From contig JAOBSW010001251.1 in the NCBI GenBank assembly GCA_026214975.1, positions 62,001 to 126,000 of the forward strand: a DNA stretch of 64,000 nt, in the 5' to 3' direction. The notes beneath the pieces are model-generated. The model saw only the letters and a program-made list of their open reading frames with translations. It did not search any database and was not told where the DNA came from. A program made the translations under genes and the position numbers. The DNA is from Gentiana macrophylla (Eukaryota > Streptophyta > Magnoliopsida > Gentianales > Gentianaceae). Shown here piece by piece: positions 23,351 through 33,648 of this stretch; position 1 is the first letter of the stretch, and the number at the start of each line of letters is the position of its first letter.

Positions 23351-24197
23351 ATCTCCATTGTTGAAGGTATGACGCTTTGAACATTCCTTTATTGTCTTCA
23401 ATATGGTAGATCTGTTCGTATTTATGTGTTTTAGTTAATTTACATGTTTAAAGACCCCATAATTTACTTATTTTAATCATATCAGAGCAATGTAGATCTT
23501 GGAAAAGCTGACCTCGGTAACCCGGCGGTCTATACCGGTTAACCGAGGCAATATTTAGAAAACCTAAAACTGGGATTCACTACAGCTACGTTGATCGACG
23601 GGTTTAATTAACGGTAGGTTAGATATGGCCAATCTACTTATTGTAATCGTAAACTGGCATGATATATGAATAGTGAAGTGCTAAGTTTGGACATAGTCTA
23701 GAATGGACCCTAGGAACGTGCTGGTCAATGTCGACAGCTGTCTATGCGGCGGTATGGGTTAGCGCTCAATACTGGAAATTCTAGTTCTTTATGCGTATGG
23801 GTTATTACGGACCAATTAAGGTGGGTAGCTTACGTATAGATTGTCTACTGTCATTGTCGGAGTAGATAGGAGTAGGAATTGCACCCGTAGCTGATAATGA
23901 TAATTAAAACGAAAGCTCACGATTAATCTAAGGAAATTATGTAGGGAAGTAAAAATAACGATTAACTAATCCAAGTTAGTAGATCGGTGAGGAGAGGGAG
24001 AGGCATACCATGTTTGTTTTCTTTTATGTTATTGTTGGTCAATGACCGCCTCTATGTTGCTTCTTAATTAGGTTAGAGTCGTTTATACTTATAGTTGCAT
24101 TGTCTCTGTGGGATCGACCTTGAATCGCATTTACTATACTACGATGTACCTAGTATTCTTGCTAGTAATATCGAAGTTAGTGACTTACACGCGATCA
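23279..24197 (+). repeat. Element L 3' LTR, 5'-truncated
   Basis: Homology to the 5' LTR starts abruptly at CTTGAGCTTTGGAGAG (23279, matching 8557). It runs to the GATCA end at 24197. The first 526 bp of the LTR and the polypurine tract are missing, and the late ORF is fused to the break. The target duplication copy, acgtt, follows. Confidence 0.85.
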
Positions 24198-24440
24198 ACG
24201 TTCACCAGTCGTCGCTTGCAGATACAATCCGGAAAATCATGGCTTCTCTTCTGTTGGGTAAATCTTCAACTTCTTGTAGTTATATTAATTAATCATATGA
24301 ATTAAATCGTGGTAAAATCACATGCAGATTTAATTCGTAGCTTCTGATGTGCATGATCGAGTGTCTCAATCGGTGCTGTGAATCAGATCTGACGATCCAA
24401 TAATAGATCAGATCCGGATTCGGTTTCTGTATATCTGGCA
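24198..24440 (+). mobile_element. Element G: 3' LTR, remainder
   Basis: This stretch resumes after element L (acgtt, compare acgtc before L). It runs to about 24440 (tatatctggca), where minus-strand reverse-transcriptase sequence of element F starts abruptly. The exact LTR end is inferred from the CA at 24439-24440. The expected target duplication, atctt, cannot be checked because G's other end is outside the window. Confidence 0.55.
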
Positions 24441-24900
24441 ATCTTGACATCCATCTAATATACCTTGAAGTCTTTGTGAGCTGCAAAAGCTAGGAAAATT
24501 CTGATTGCTTCCAATCTTGCTACTGGTGCAAAGGTTTCATCATAATCTATGCCTTCTGCTTGTGAATACCCTTTCGCAACTAGTCTTGCTTTGTTTCTGA
24601 AAACAGTTCCTTGTTCATCCATCTTGATTCTAAATATCCATTTTGTTCCAATGATATTTTCCATGACTGGTCTATCAACAAGTTCACATACCTCATTTCT
24701 TTCAAATTCATTGAGTTCTTCTTGCATGGTTGTAATCCAATCAGCATCTTGGATTACATCATCTATTGTTTTGGGTTCCACCTATGACAGAAAACAAGTT
24801 AGCATGCTCTCCAGTTGTCTTCTGGTTTTAACACATGTATGAACATCTCCAATGACTTGTTCTTATGGATGATCTCTGAGCCAGTTTAAGTCAGGTCGAA
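24441..24900 (-). pseudogene. pol: Element F reverse transcriptase, N-terminal part
   Basis: The frame 24781-24455 reads [20 protein letters not shown], then [34 protein letters not shown] and [15 protein letters not shown]. These are the standard opening blocks of a Copia reverse transcriptase. It ends at DFKVY, stop, MDVK, where element G begins. The catalytic YVDD would lie further on and is outside the window. One in-frame TAG interrupts the last block. Confidence 0.9.
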
Positions 24901-26340
24901 GTTATGCTTGTTCTGGTCCTTCAGCTTGTGCATCAACTTCTTGAGCTTGTGTTGGTGCCTCTGTTGTTGTAGTAGCTGGTACTTCATCTCGATTATCAAA
25001 AGTGTGGTCCATAATGGTAGCTAGTATTGTTGTATTTATGTAGACTTCTCTTTGTGTAGCTTCTTCTTTAAAAGTGTGTAAGTCTTCACCAATGGTGTTT
25101 GGTTCATCAAACACCACATGAATTGATTCTTCAATTAACAAGGTTCTTTTCTTGAGCACTGTGAAGGCTTTGCTGGTGTCTGAATATCCCATGAATATTG
25201 CTTCATCAGCTTTTTCATCAAAAGTATGTAGCTGATTCCTGTTGAAAACAAAACATTTAGATCAAAACATATGTAAATGTGATATGTTAGGTTTTCTTCC
25301 ATTCTATATTTCATATGGTGTTTTTCCATGATGTTTGTTAATCATTGATCTCTTTTGAGTATAACATCTTTGTGTTTGCTACTTCACCAAAACCTCTTTG
25401 ATAAGCTTGCTTCGCTATCATGGTTCTAATAGCTTTCTTGAGTGTTCTATTTCTTCTTTCTGCTACTCTATTTTGTTGTGGAGTTCCTGCTGCTGATAGT
25501 TGATGTAGTACACCATTTTCTTCATAGTAAGTTCTGATCACTTCATTTAGGAATTCTGTGATTTGTCTGATCTTATATTGATGATCTTCAATTCCGTTCA
25601 TTCTGAATTCTTCTCAGCAAGTTTGGTAGCTTCTCGAATGTTTCTCTTTTCTTGTTCATGAAAATTGTCCATATGAACTTTGAAAAATCATCAACCACTA
25701 CTAAATTGTATTTCTTTCCACTTACACTCACTGGTGTAACTGGTCCAAAAAGATCCATATGTAATAGATGTCAGATTCTAGTTGTTGACTGATGTGGCCT
25801 TGACTTGTAAGAACTCTTTATTTGTTTCCCTTTCTGACATGCGTCACAGAGACTTTCTTTCTTGAATGTGATGTCAGGTAGGCCTTCTACTAGCTTGTTC
25901 ATTGATAGCTTGTTGATGGTCTTGAAATTTAGATGATTCAGTCTTCTGTGCCAAATCTAGCTAGGTGAGTGTTTGTTCTTTACAAGTAGACATGTTTCTG
26001 CTTTTGTTGTCTTCCAATCTACCACATACATGTTGTCTTCTCTTTTTCCTGCAAGTACAACTCTGCTGGTTTGATTGTGAATCACTTTGCATCCTTCTTT
26101 GCTAAAGTGTACATTGTAGCCTTTGTCACAGAATTGACTATTGCTTAGAAGACTGAAGTTGAATCCTTTAACATATGCCACATTCTGAATCTTCAGGTTG
26201 TTCTTTAACATAGTGCCTTCCCCCTTAATTTTACCGGGATTTTCTTTGCCTCCAAAGGAAACTTTGGGTCCATCAAAATCTTTAAATTCAACTGACCATC
26301 ATTTATTTTCTGTCATTTGTGGAACATCCATTGTCTATGC
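24901..26340 (-). pseudogene. pol: Element F protease remnant, GAG-pre-integrase and integrase
   Basis: About 26340-26300 holds a degraded protease motif (CIDNGCSTN in place of WYLDSGCSxHMTG). 26211-25957 carries the end of the protease (NVAYVKGFNFSLLSNSQFCD) and the integrase zinc-binding region begins (WHRRLNHLNFKTINKL near 25950, then CDACQKGK). The core continues with HMDLFGPV and VVVDDFSKF at about 25780-25660. The third catalytic block is in 25601-25338 (AAGTPQQNRVAERRNRTL). 25192-24902 is the integrase C-terminal part (GYSDTSKAFTVLKKRTLLIE, FDEPN) and the linker to reverse transcriptase. There are at least four frame changes or stops, so no functional enzyme is encoded. Confidence 0.85.
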
Positions 26341-26371
26341 ACGGACATCCTACAAAACAAATTAAGCAAGT

Positions 26372-28139
26372 TTAGGTATCCAACCTTTGTTTGGGTCCAT
26401 GCCTATTAGCAGTCATGCCTCTTACTCCAAGTGTATATCCAAAGGATCTTCTTCTTGGATAGTTGAAATTATCAACGTCATATGTATAAGGCATGACATA
26501 ATAGCTTATTGTGGATTTACTATGATTATGATGATACATTTCTCTATTTTTTGGTGTTCCAGCATCCTGTTTCACTTTCCAAACTACATTAGATGACCTA
26601 TTTCCATATTGCCTCTTGTATCCTGGACCATGCCATTTCTGGCTTTTCCCGAATACATTTGACTTCATATGAAATGGTTTTCTCTTGTATTTTGGAGGTG
26701 GAACATTCCAATCATCTTCTGAGGGATAGAGTCTGCCTTTACCTTTCAATATACATTTTCCTTTAGTGGGCTGGTAAGATTATTTACTTTGCTATTTAAC
26801 AGCATTAGGTTTTGACTTCATTGGTGCAGGATGAGTAGTCGAAACTATGGTCTTCCTTTTCTGAATTTAGGTCCTATTTTGGTCCTATTTTCCGATTTGA
26901 GTTGTCCATGGTTTCTTTTCTCATCTTAACTATTGTAGCCAAAACCAGATCTAGATCCAAACCATTTTGGGGGTTTGTAAGCTGGTGCATCAAGTGGTGC
27001 AATGGTGGTGTAGGGAGGTTTCCTCAACTGGTCTGTCAGCACCAAATGAGTGATCATGTATTGCTTGTTGATCAGTTAAGTGTACTTCCTTCCCAGCTGA
27101 TTCGGATTTTAGATCATCCAGTTCTTTCTTTAATCATTTATTTTCCTCTCTCAAATTCCTACACTCTTATTCCAGAATTTCATGATTTGTTTGAAATTTC
27201 TTCAAATCTATTCATGAGATTTTGAATTAGATTTGCAAAATCTAATGAATAAATAGAAGATTGTGCAGTGCTAGATGCGGATGCATTAGATGAGCATGAG
27301 CTAGATAATACATTTGTTTCTTAAATTTCTTTTGCCATTAAGCATATATATGCTTTGTCATTGTCTGAGTTGGTGCCTTCACCGTCATCTGAATCATTGT
27401 CAGATGATTCTTCTCACTTTCACTACATGTTTCATATTTGAGGGCTTTCTTGCTCTTTCTTTTATCTGATGACTTGTATTTTTCTTCTTTTCTTCATCTG
27501 TCTTTTTCTTCAGGACAATCAACCTTGAAGTGTCCTTTCTTTATGCGATTGAAGCATCTGTATTCATCATCTATTTTCTTCATGTATTTGTTTGAATTTG
27601 ATTTCTTGTTTGATGAAGAGCTTCCTTTGAACTAATTTTCGCTGAATCCATGAAAGCGTTTGATCAAAAAAGCAATCTGCTCCTTTAGCTCTTGTGTCTC
27701 TTTGCTGCTTGTGTCAGCTGCTTTACTTTGTTGGGGTGCAACCAGTGCTCTGGCCTTGTTTGGCTCAGCTGGTACACCATCTTCACTGTTTAACACAAAT
27801 TCATGAGCTTTTAACTGAGACATCAGTGTCAAGGTGTCGGTTTTTGCAAGATCTATTATGCCTTTGGGTACTGATGTGATGAACTTCCATCTTTCAGGTA
27901 GACTTCTCTAAATCTTCAAGCAGACTTCTTTCTGTGGATATTCGTGGCCAAGTTGTTGCAGTTTACAGATGATTCTTGAAAATCTATTATCCATTTGATC
28001 AATGGATTCACAATTCTTCATTTTAAAATTTAGAAATTTCTTTTTAGCAACAGATAATTTGTTTTCTTTAACTACCTCTGATCCTTCATTGATAAGGGCC
28101 AATTTATCCCACATCTCCTTCACTGTCTTGCAGTCTTCG
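26372..28139 (-). pseudogene. gag: Element F gag, central and C-terminal parts
   Basis: Read leftwards from the D insertion. 28123-27908 is a UBN2-type gag segment (VKEMWDKLALINEG, then FLNFKMKNCESIDQMDNRF). 27832-27632 continues it (LTLMSQLKAHE) with an ELKEQIAFLIKRF helix. Near 27570-27530 a damaged zinc knuckle follows (YRCFNRIKKGHFKVDCP; the second Cys of CX2CX4HX4C is Arg). After a broken coiled-coil region, 26749-26372 has KGRLYPSEDDWN and a basic, Tyr-rich tail. Several stops break it. The missing first part is at 49709-50018. Confidence 0.85.
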
Positions 28140-29982
28140 GGTTGAAATAGTGTCCTAAACCCAATCGGGTGGAACGGATCCGACCGGGTCGGGTCATTTC
28201 TACTATTTCTTTATGTTTATACATATGATAGATGACTTTTCTATTATAATATATTCTATTTATTTATATGAACCCATTTGTGATTGTATATATGAAAATG
28301 TCCCTAGTGTCAAACTGTGAGAGAGAAATCATAATATTGATTATGGTTGATGAGATCTCGACTAACTTTAAAGGGTTTGATACTTAAATGTCTCTAGTCG
28401 TATGTGCTATTAAAAGGGACGTTAATAGTATGATCAAACTAGCACGTATTGGATGTCTGATATCTTATTGAAGGTATGAATAGATCTCGTCTATCAAAGT
28501 GTAGAGACACTTGGACTGTACATGGACATGTATTTGTGAATGCGTATGTTAGACTTACCCACTTACTCTATTAAGTGCCGCATTATGTTGCGGTTGTGTA
28601 ATTATCCTAAGACCGGAGTCTTCATGACATCACGGTGTGGATTGTTATACTTTGACACTATTGAGGTTTCCCCTAGCCATGGGGCGATCATGCATTAGTG
28701 ATTGGGTGTGATACTGAAGAATGCGTAGGATTCGTGTAGTTCGTCCGGAAATCACGTATCCTATTATGAGGAGTAAATATCCGAAAGGCCATTCTTATAA
28801 AGAATGTCTTATTCTCGAAAGTCTTTGCAAAGCGGAAGTAATATGTTACTTCGAGAGAGTAGGATATCCAAATTATAAGATACGGTCGTTGATGTTTGAC
28901 GCTCGACGTACGACCGTATGGATATTGTAACAGCGATAGGATTCTATTTACACGGTAACTATTTCACATGAAAGGTAGTTGTCATTGCATTTGACTCTTC
29001 TGATGATTGGGGGTCACGGTGTGTTGCTAGATGCTATTCCGTGATCGTTAGGTATGAAGGGCATTTTTCGTAGTTTGCACTTTGTGTCTACGGCCAACAT
29101 ATTTGGAAGTCTATCGAGTCACACACATAAGAACATCTAGCCGGTATAAAATTCGGTTATAGTGATAACCAAATAAGGAAAGTTTATCTCGACTATAACG
29201 TGTTATAGTGAATAAATTAATATGGTGGTATTTATTTACTGTGAATAAATAAAATACAAGATATTAATTATATTGATTAATTAAAGAATAATCCGGATGC
29301 CAATTTATTGGCTAAAGGTGGCGCAATTTTGGAGTGTATATGATACAATTGGATTGTGAATTTAATTAATAGCATTACCATATATTAATTAGATATTAAT
29401 AGATTAATAAAAAATAGATTTATGGTAATAAGATAAAGATAATCAATATAAGATATTGACAATATCTTGAAAATATTTAATATGAGATATTAAATTAAAT
29501 GAGATAAATCAATCAAAGATGCTTTACATATTTTATTAGGAAAATATTTTATTTCGCTCTAATCTACTAGGAAGCTTCTCTCAATCAGTTTTGGGGGCAT
29601 AGCCAGTTTTCTCTATATAAGAGAGGGGTTGGCCAGCTCTTTTGTACATCACAATTAGAAGAGTTCAAATTTACTAGAAAAATTGAGAGCTTCCGAGAGA
29701 GATTTTGAGAGAGAGAAAAGGTCGGTCTAGCGACCGAGTTTTTATGGTCGTAATCCATGATGAGATTCCGGCGGGCTGTTCATGTGGATCACTAGTAGAG
29801 GCCGAACACTTGGGCGGCTTCGTGCAGAAACTATAACCGTAGACAAAGCATCGATCCAATAGGATCAACCAAGGTATTCTCTTGTCTACTTCTTTTATGC
29901 TTGTTGCTTAAACGAAGTCGATCTTAGATCAATAGGAAATAAATTTTAAATTCCGCTGCGTTCCCGCGTAGATTTCCTAACA
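28140..29982 (+). repeat. Element D 5' LTR (1,843 bp)
   Basis: It begins near GGTTGAAATAG and ends GATTTCCTAACA. TATA-like ctctatataagagagg is at 29611-29626. It differs from 47934-49708 by many scattered substitutions and small indels, including loss of about 60 bp (around 29065-29125) from the second copy. D is therefore older than H. Confidence 0.87.
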
Positions 29983-29983
29983 G

Positions 29984-29995
29984 TGGTATTAGAGC
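29984..29995 (+). other. Primer-binding site of element D
   Basis: TGGTATTAGAGC, the initiator tRNA-Met type site with T for C at position 7. Confidence 0.8.
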
Positions 29996-30338
29996 GAGTT
30001 TCGAGCTTAAGCAATGAGCATTAGTTAATTTGCATAGTAATTAATTTATGATAGATGCAAGATCTAGATTCGTGAAATGAGAAACAAAAAAAGGAGGACG
30101 ACGTCAGGTTTGGGAGCTGGGCCGAAGCGGCGGTCCCTCATTGTGTTGCCGCCAGCGGCGGCGGTGGCCCTAGGGCTGCTGTTGTCGGCCGGCCATATAC
30201 GGTGGACCCCGTTTTTCTTTTTATCGTTTTGTGATGTTTTATTGTGAATTGATATCTCTTTATTTAGTTGCTGTAATGTGACTAACTAATGGTTCAAATA
30301 GTTTGGGTCATTGGCATGGCACATTATATTAAATAATA
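29996..30338 (+). other. Element D leader up to the MULE
   Basis: Non-coding leader with a short GC-rich patch (gccgccagcggcggcggtgg at about 30149-30168), unlike the surrounding AT-rich DNA. It ends with taaataata (30330-30338), the MULE target duplication. Confidence 0.6.
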
Positions 30339-30424
30339 GGGTTAATTCCTTAAAAGTATAGTTTTTTAGACTTATTAGCCCCATAAGGACATATAGGAAT
30401 CTGTTGGACTTATAAGGACATAAT
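30339..30424 (+). repeat. MULE left terminal inverted repeat
   Basis: Begins GGGTTAATTCCTTAAAAGTA and contains aatctgttggacttataagg. It pairs imperfectly with 33553-33639. Confidence 0.85.
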
Positions 30425-30499
30425 ATATCTACATGTACCAAAAATACCCCTAATATAATAAAATAAGTGAAGCGTTATATCATCTAATTTTGTGTCTCG

Positions 30500-31690
30500 G
30501 AAAATTTGTAGCGATTAAGCTTATCTCTCAGAGCAAATGAAGATCATTTTCCTCGCATCTTTGCCGTTAATCCGCACTCCCACGCAGTTTCTCCGACGAG
30601 AAGACGTTCAACTCTCCGGCGCCTTTGATTCCAATTCGAGCGAAGCTTTAGCATCATTTGTTAAATTCAACATGAGTTAAGCATGTTCACTGCGGACCAA
30701 TCGAGAGCATTGAATGCATCTATCTCCGCCAATAGCCGCCACCGCGACACAAGAATGAGCTCGAAATCAAATGGCTCAATCGACTATTCAACGCTATCTA
30801 ATGGATTTGAAAGCAACATCTTCTTCTCTCTGTACATATACAAGGCGAACATTTGAACTTCGTTGACAATGATTGGAGACGGCCCCTGTTTCCGCTCAAC
30901 ATCTGCCAAGTAAAAAGCAGAGGTCACCGTTTGAGAATATTCGAGACACACTTGTATTTCTCCTGCTCTCTCTGTTTCATCCTCTTCCTTGGCAATTAAA
31001 TGCTCCGATAACTCCAAAGATAATTGAACTAAAATCACCAAACACACATCCCGAGTATAACTAATTACAAAAATCAATTTGATCCTTAATCAGTTGTATC
31101 AATTTTTGATTACCTTGTTGAGATTACATATTTTGAGCATGGTTTTGCCATTATGCGGAGGAGCTTTAAAGAGGCAATCACGAGTAGGAAGTTTGAGCAA
31201 ATTATTCGAAGAATTGGGGCTACTATTCAGGTGGTTTTTGAGCAAATTATTCATACGGGTATCGAAATCATTCACACCACAACTAGATGTTGATGGGGTT
31301 TGTGAATACACATCAGAATTCTGCCGTTGACTTTTGGATTTAGCAAACAAACAACATTTGTCTTTGTTGCATCCGGAGATGAAACTCTCAACCTGTACCC
31401 CAACCCAAAGGCCAGCACTTGAAGTCATCAAAGTCACCAAACTTGTGCTATTCCATGTGCATGCTGACGGAGATGATACTCTCGGGATTCGGTATGTTTT
31501 GGAACTCCGGAATTCGTCAAAACCTGCACCAAAGGCAAGAAATAAAGAGTTTCCTCACCCACAGGACCGCATTCGTTGGCAAGGGAGTTTTTCCATAGTC
31601 AGCAACATTGAGCAAAGGATTAACACTGGATTCAGCAATCAACCTTGTGTGTGCTGTTGCATCTAGAGAAATGCAGGGTTCGAAATGTTA
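30500..31690. other. Gene-like segment inside the MULE, source unknown
   Basis: The base composition is higher in GC than the flanks, and several moderate ORFs lie on both strands. On the minus strand 31440-31099 reads as a Cys/Ser/Asn-rich peptide (SGCNKDKCCLFAKSKSQRQ) and ends at AACAAG followed by GTAATC, which looks like an exon end with a donor site. 31077-30784 is another minus-strand ORF (LEYSQTVTSAFYLADVERKQ). I do not recognise either protein. This is what captured exon fragments in a Pack-MULE would look like, but chance ORFs cannot be excluded. Confidence 0.35.
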
Positions 31691-32280
31691 TTGGAACTGC
31701 ACAAGTCATCAATAACCGGCACCTAAGGCTAGAAATGAACCGTTACCTCCTCAGCCGAGACCGTTAGGGGATGTTCTTTCATAGTCAGATAGTACAGTAG
31801 TAAGAAGAGGATTATTTGTTTTTTTTATAGCAAAAACTGCCTTGTAATAATTTGTATAGCATGAAACAAGAGTGAATATCACTAATACTAGCCAGCCTTT
31901 TGATTTTGTAAGGCAATTAGTTTTTGTAGTAGGATATGTGGATGTAACTCACTTGCTTGATATGACGAACCACTGGACCAACCTATGCTTCTATTTTATT
32001 GAAATCTGATTTGTTTATTTTCTTTCAAAGACGAAATCCGAACTTTTATGTATTTTCTCTTAGTTTTTATAATCATTACTTCATTGGTCTATTTCTGTTT
32101 TTTGAAAAATGAAACTCACATATAGGTTAATTACAGCATACTCTAATAATTAATTAAGTCTTTGCTTCCGGGACATAGCTAATTAGGACTAAAAGATATA
32201 TTAACACATTCTGAAAATTGCCTAAATCGAATAAAGTGAAAAGGTAACATTGATGTCACTGCATATATTAGACAACTAAT
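31691..32280. other. MULE interior, AT-rich non-coding stretch
   Basis: I see no gene, repeat array or terminus. The stretch separates the gene-like segment from the minisatellite. Confidence 0.5.
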
Positions 32281-33415
32281 GAAGTGACATTGATGTCACT
32301 GCATATGTCACTGCATAAATTGTTGATGTCACTGCATAAATGCGGTGTCACTTCATCGCGGTGTCTTTGCATCGGGGGTGTCTCTGCAATGCGGTGTCAC
32401 TTCATCGCGGTGTCTTTGCATCGCGTGGTCACTTCATCGTGGTGTCTCTGCATTGCGGTGTCATTTCATCGTGGTGTCTCTGCAACGCGGTGTCTCTGCA
32501 TTATGGTGTCTCTGCATCGTCAAATGTTATAACATAGCGATGTCTCTGCAATGCGGCGTCTCTGCATTGCGGTGTCACTTCATCGCGGTGTCTCTGCAAT
32601 GCGGTGTCACTTCATCGCGGTGTCTCTGCATCGCAGTGTCTCTGTATCACGGTGTCATTTCATCGTGGTGTCTCTGCAATGCGGTTTCTCTACATTGCGG
32701 TGTCTCTGCATCGTCAAATGTTATAACATCGTGATGTCTCTGCAATGCGGCGTCTCTGCATTGCGGTGTCACTTCATCATCGTGGTGTCTGCGCAATGCG
32801 GTGTCACTTCATCGTGGTGTCTCGCAATGCGGTGTCACTTCATCGCGTGTCTCTGATCGTCAAAAGTTATAACATCGTGATGTCTCTCGTGATCGGGGTG
32901 GTCACCGTGATCGCGTGTCTCTCAGATCTGGGTTGATCACCGATCGTGGTGTCTCTCGCGATCGGAGGTGGTCATCAGATCGAGGTGATCAATGTATCTA
33001 GCGTGGTCAATGCATTGTGGTGTCACTTCATTAAGGCGTCTCTGCATCGTGTATGGTCACTACATCGCTGTATCACTTCATCGAGGTGTCTCTGAAATGC
33101 GGTGTCTCTGGATCACGGTGTCTCTGCATCGGGGGTGGTCACTGCATCGCGGTGTCACTTCATTGCGGTGTATTTGCATCACGGTGTCGCTTAATCGCCG
33201 TGTCTCTACATCGCGGTGTCACTTCATCGCGGCGTCTCTGCATCGTGATGGTCATCACATCGGGCGTCGCGGTGGTCAGTGCATTAGGATGGTCATTGCA
33301 TCGAGGTGGTCAATGCATCGGGGTGGTCAATGCGTCGCGGTGGTCATTGAATCGCGGTGGTCAATGTATCGGGGGTGGTTATTGTATCGCGATGGTCAAT
33401 ACATCGGTTTAAAAA
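32281..33415 (+). repeat. 16-17 bp minisatellite inside the MULE
   Basis: The basic unit is GCGGTGTCACTTCATC, alternating with GCGGTGTCTCTGCATC. From about 33250 it changes to a 17-bp form, GCGGTGGTCAATGCATC. A longer-range repeat is marked by catcgtcaaatgttataaca at about 32515 and 32710, with a diverged copy near 32858. Because the unit is 16 bp and lacks stops, all three forward frames stay open and spell one 16-residue repeat (AVSLHRGVSASRCLCI), so the ORFs here are by-products. Confidence 0.9.
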
Positions 33416-33552
33416 AAAAACAACCACCTGAACAACGCCTAAAAAAAAATTAAATAAATAAAAAAAAAAAAAAAAAAAAAAAAAAGCGCCGCCACTTCCC
33501 CCCCTCCCTTTTTTCCTTTCTTTTCATTAAGTGTATTTGAGTCTATCTATCT
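33416..33552. repeat. A-rich runs and GC patch at the MULE right side
   Basis: Runs of A at 33410-33420, 33440-33450 and 33461-33485 are followed by gcgccgccacttcccccc. Low-complexity sequence, not a gene. Confidence 0.7.
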
Positions 33553-33639
33553 AAGTTTTGTCCTTATAAGTCCAACAGATTCATTTTTGTCCTTATAAGT
33601 CCAATAAGTCCGTTTTGTGTACTTTTGAGTCTTTGACCC
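33553..33639 (-). repeat. MULE right terminal inverted repeat
   Basis: On the minus strand it begins GGGTCAAAGACTCAAAAGTA and shares aatctgttggacttataagg with the left end. An extra tccttataagtccaa copy makes its inner part partly repetitive. Confidence 0.85.
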
Positions 33640-33648
33640 TAAATAATA

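Larger units (their letters stand above)
8031..24197 (+). mobile_element. Element L: Athila-like Gypsy deletion derivative with nested element H
   Basis: L has a complete 5' LTR (8031-9477), a tRNA-Asp primer site, an internal region split by element H, and a 5'-truncated 3' LTR (23279-24197). The flanks read acgtc and acgtt, a 5-bp target duplication with one change. Apart from H, the internal region holds only a short ORF, a retroviral-type aspartic protease remnant and one late ORF of the plant Athila type. Gag core, reverse transcriptase, RNase H and integrase are absent. The hairpin that follows integrase in element K appears here shortly after the protease, which marks the scar of a large pol deletion. 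L inserted into G's LTR and was later hit by H. Confidence 0.85.
30339..33639. mobile_element. Mutator-like (MULE) non-autonomous transposon
   Basis: The element is 3,301 bp. Terminal inverted repeats of about 85 bp lie at 30339-30424 (GGGTTAATTCC...) and 33553-33639 (reverse complement GGGTCAAAGACTC...). They share cttattgg/cttattag and aatctgttggacttataagg. A perfect 9-bp duplication, taaataata, lies at 30330-30338 and 33640-33648, which is the Mutator hallmark. No transposase is visible. The interior holds a gene-like, GC-richer segment (about 30500-31700) and a 16-bp minisatellite (32281-33415). It may be a Pack-MULE carrying host fragments, but the source gene is not identified. Confidence 0.88.

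Noticed and set aside
32281..33415. Regular short repeats that might suggest a CRISPR array
   Set aside because: Units are contiguous 16-17 bp with no unique spacers, in a plant transposon.
32284..33453. Several overlapping Cys/His/Ser-rich ORFs (SLHRGVSASRC type)
   Set aside because: They are the three frames of a 16-bp minisatellite without stop codons, not proteins.
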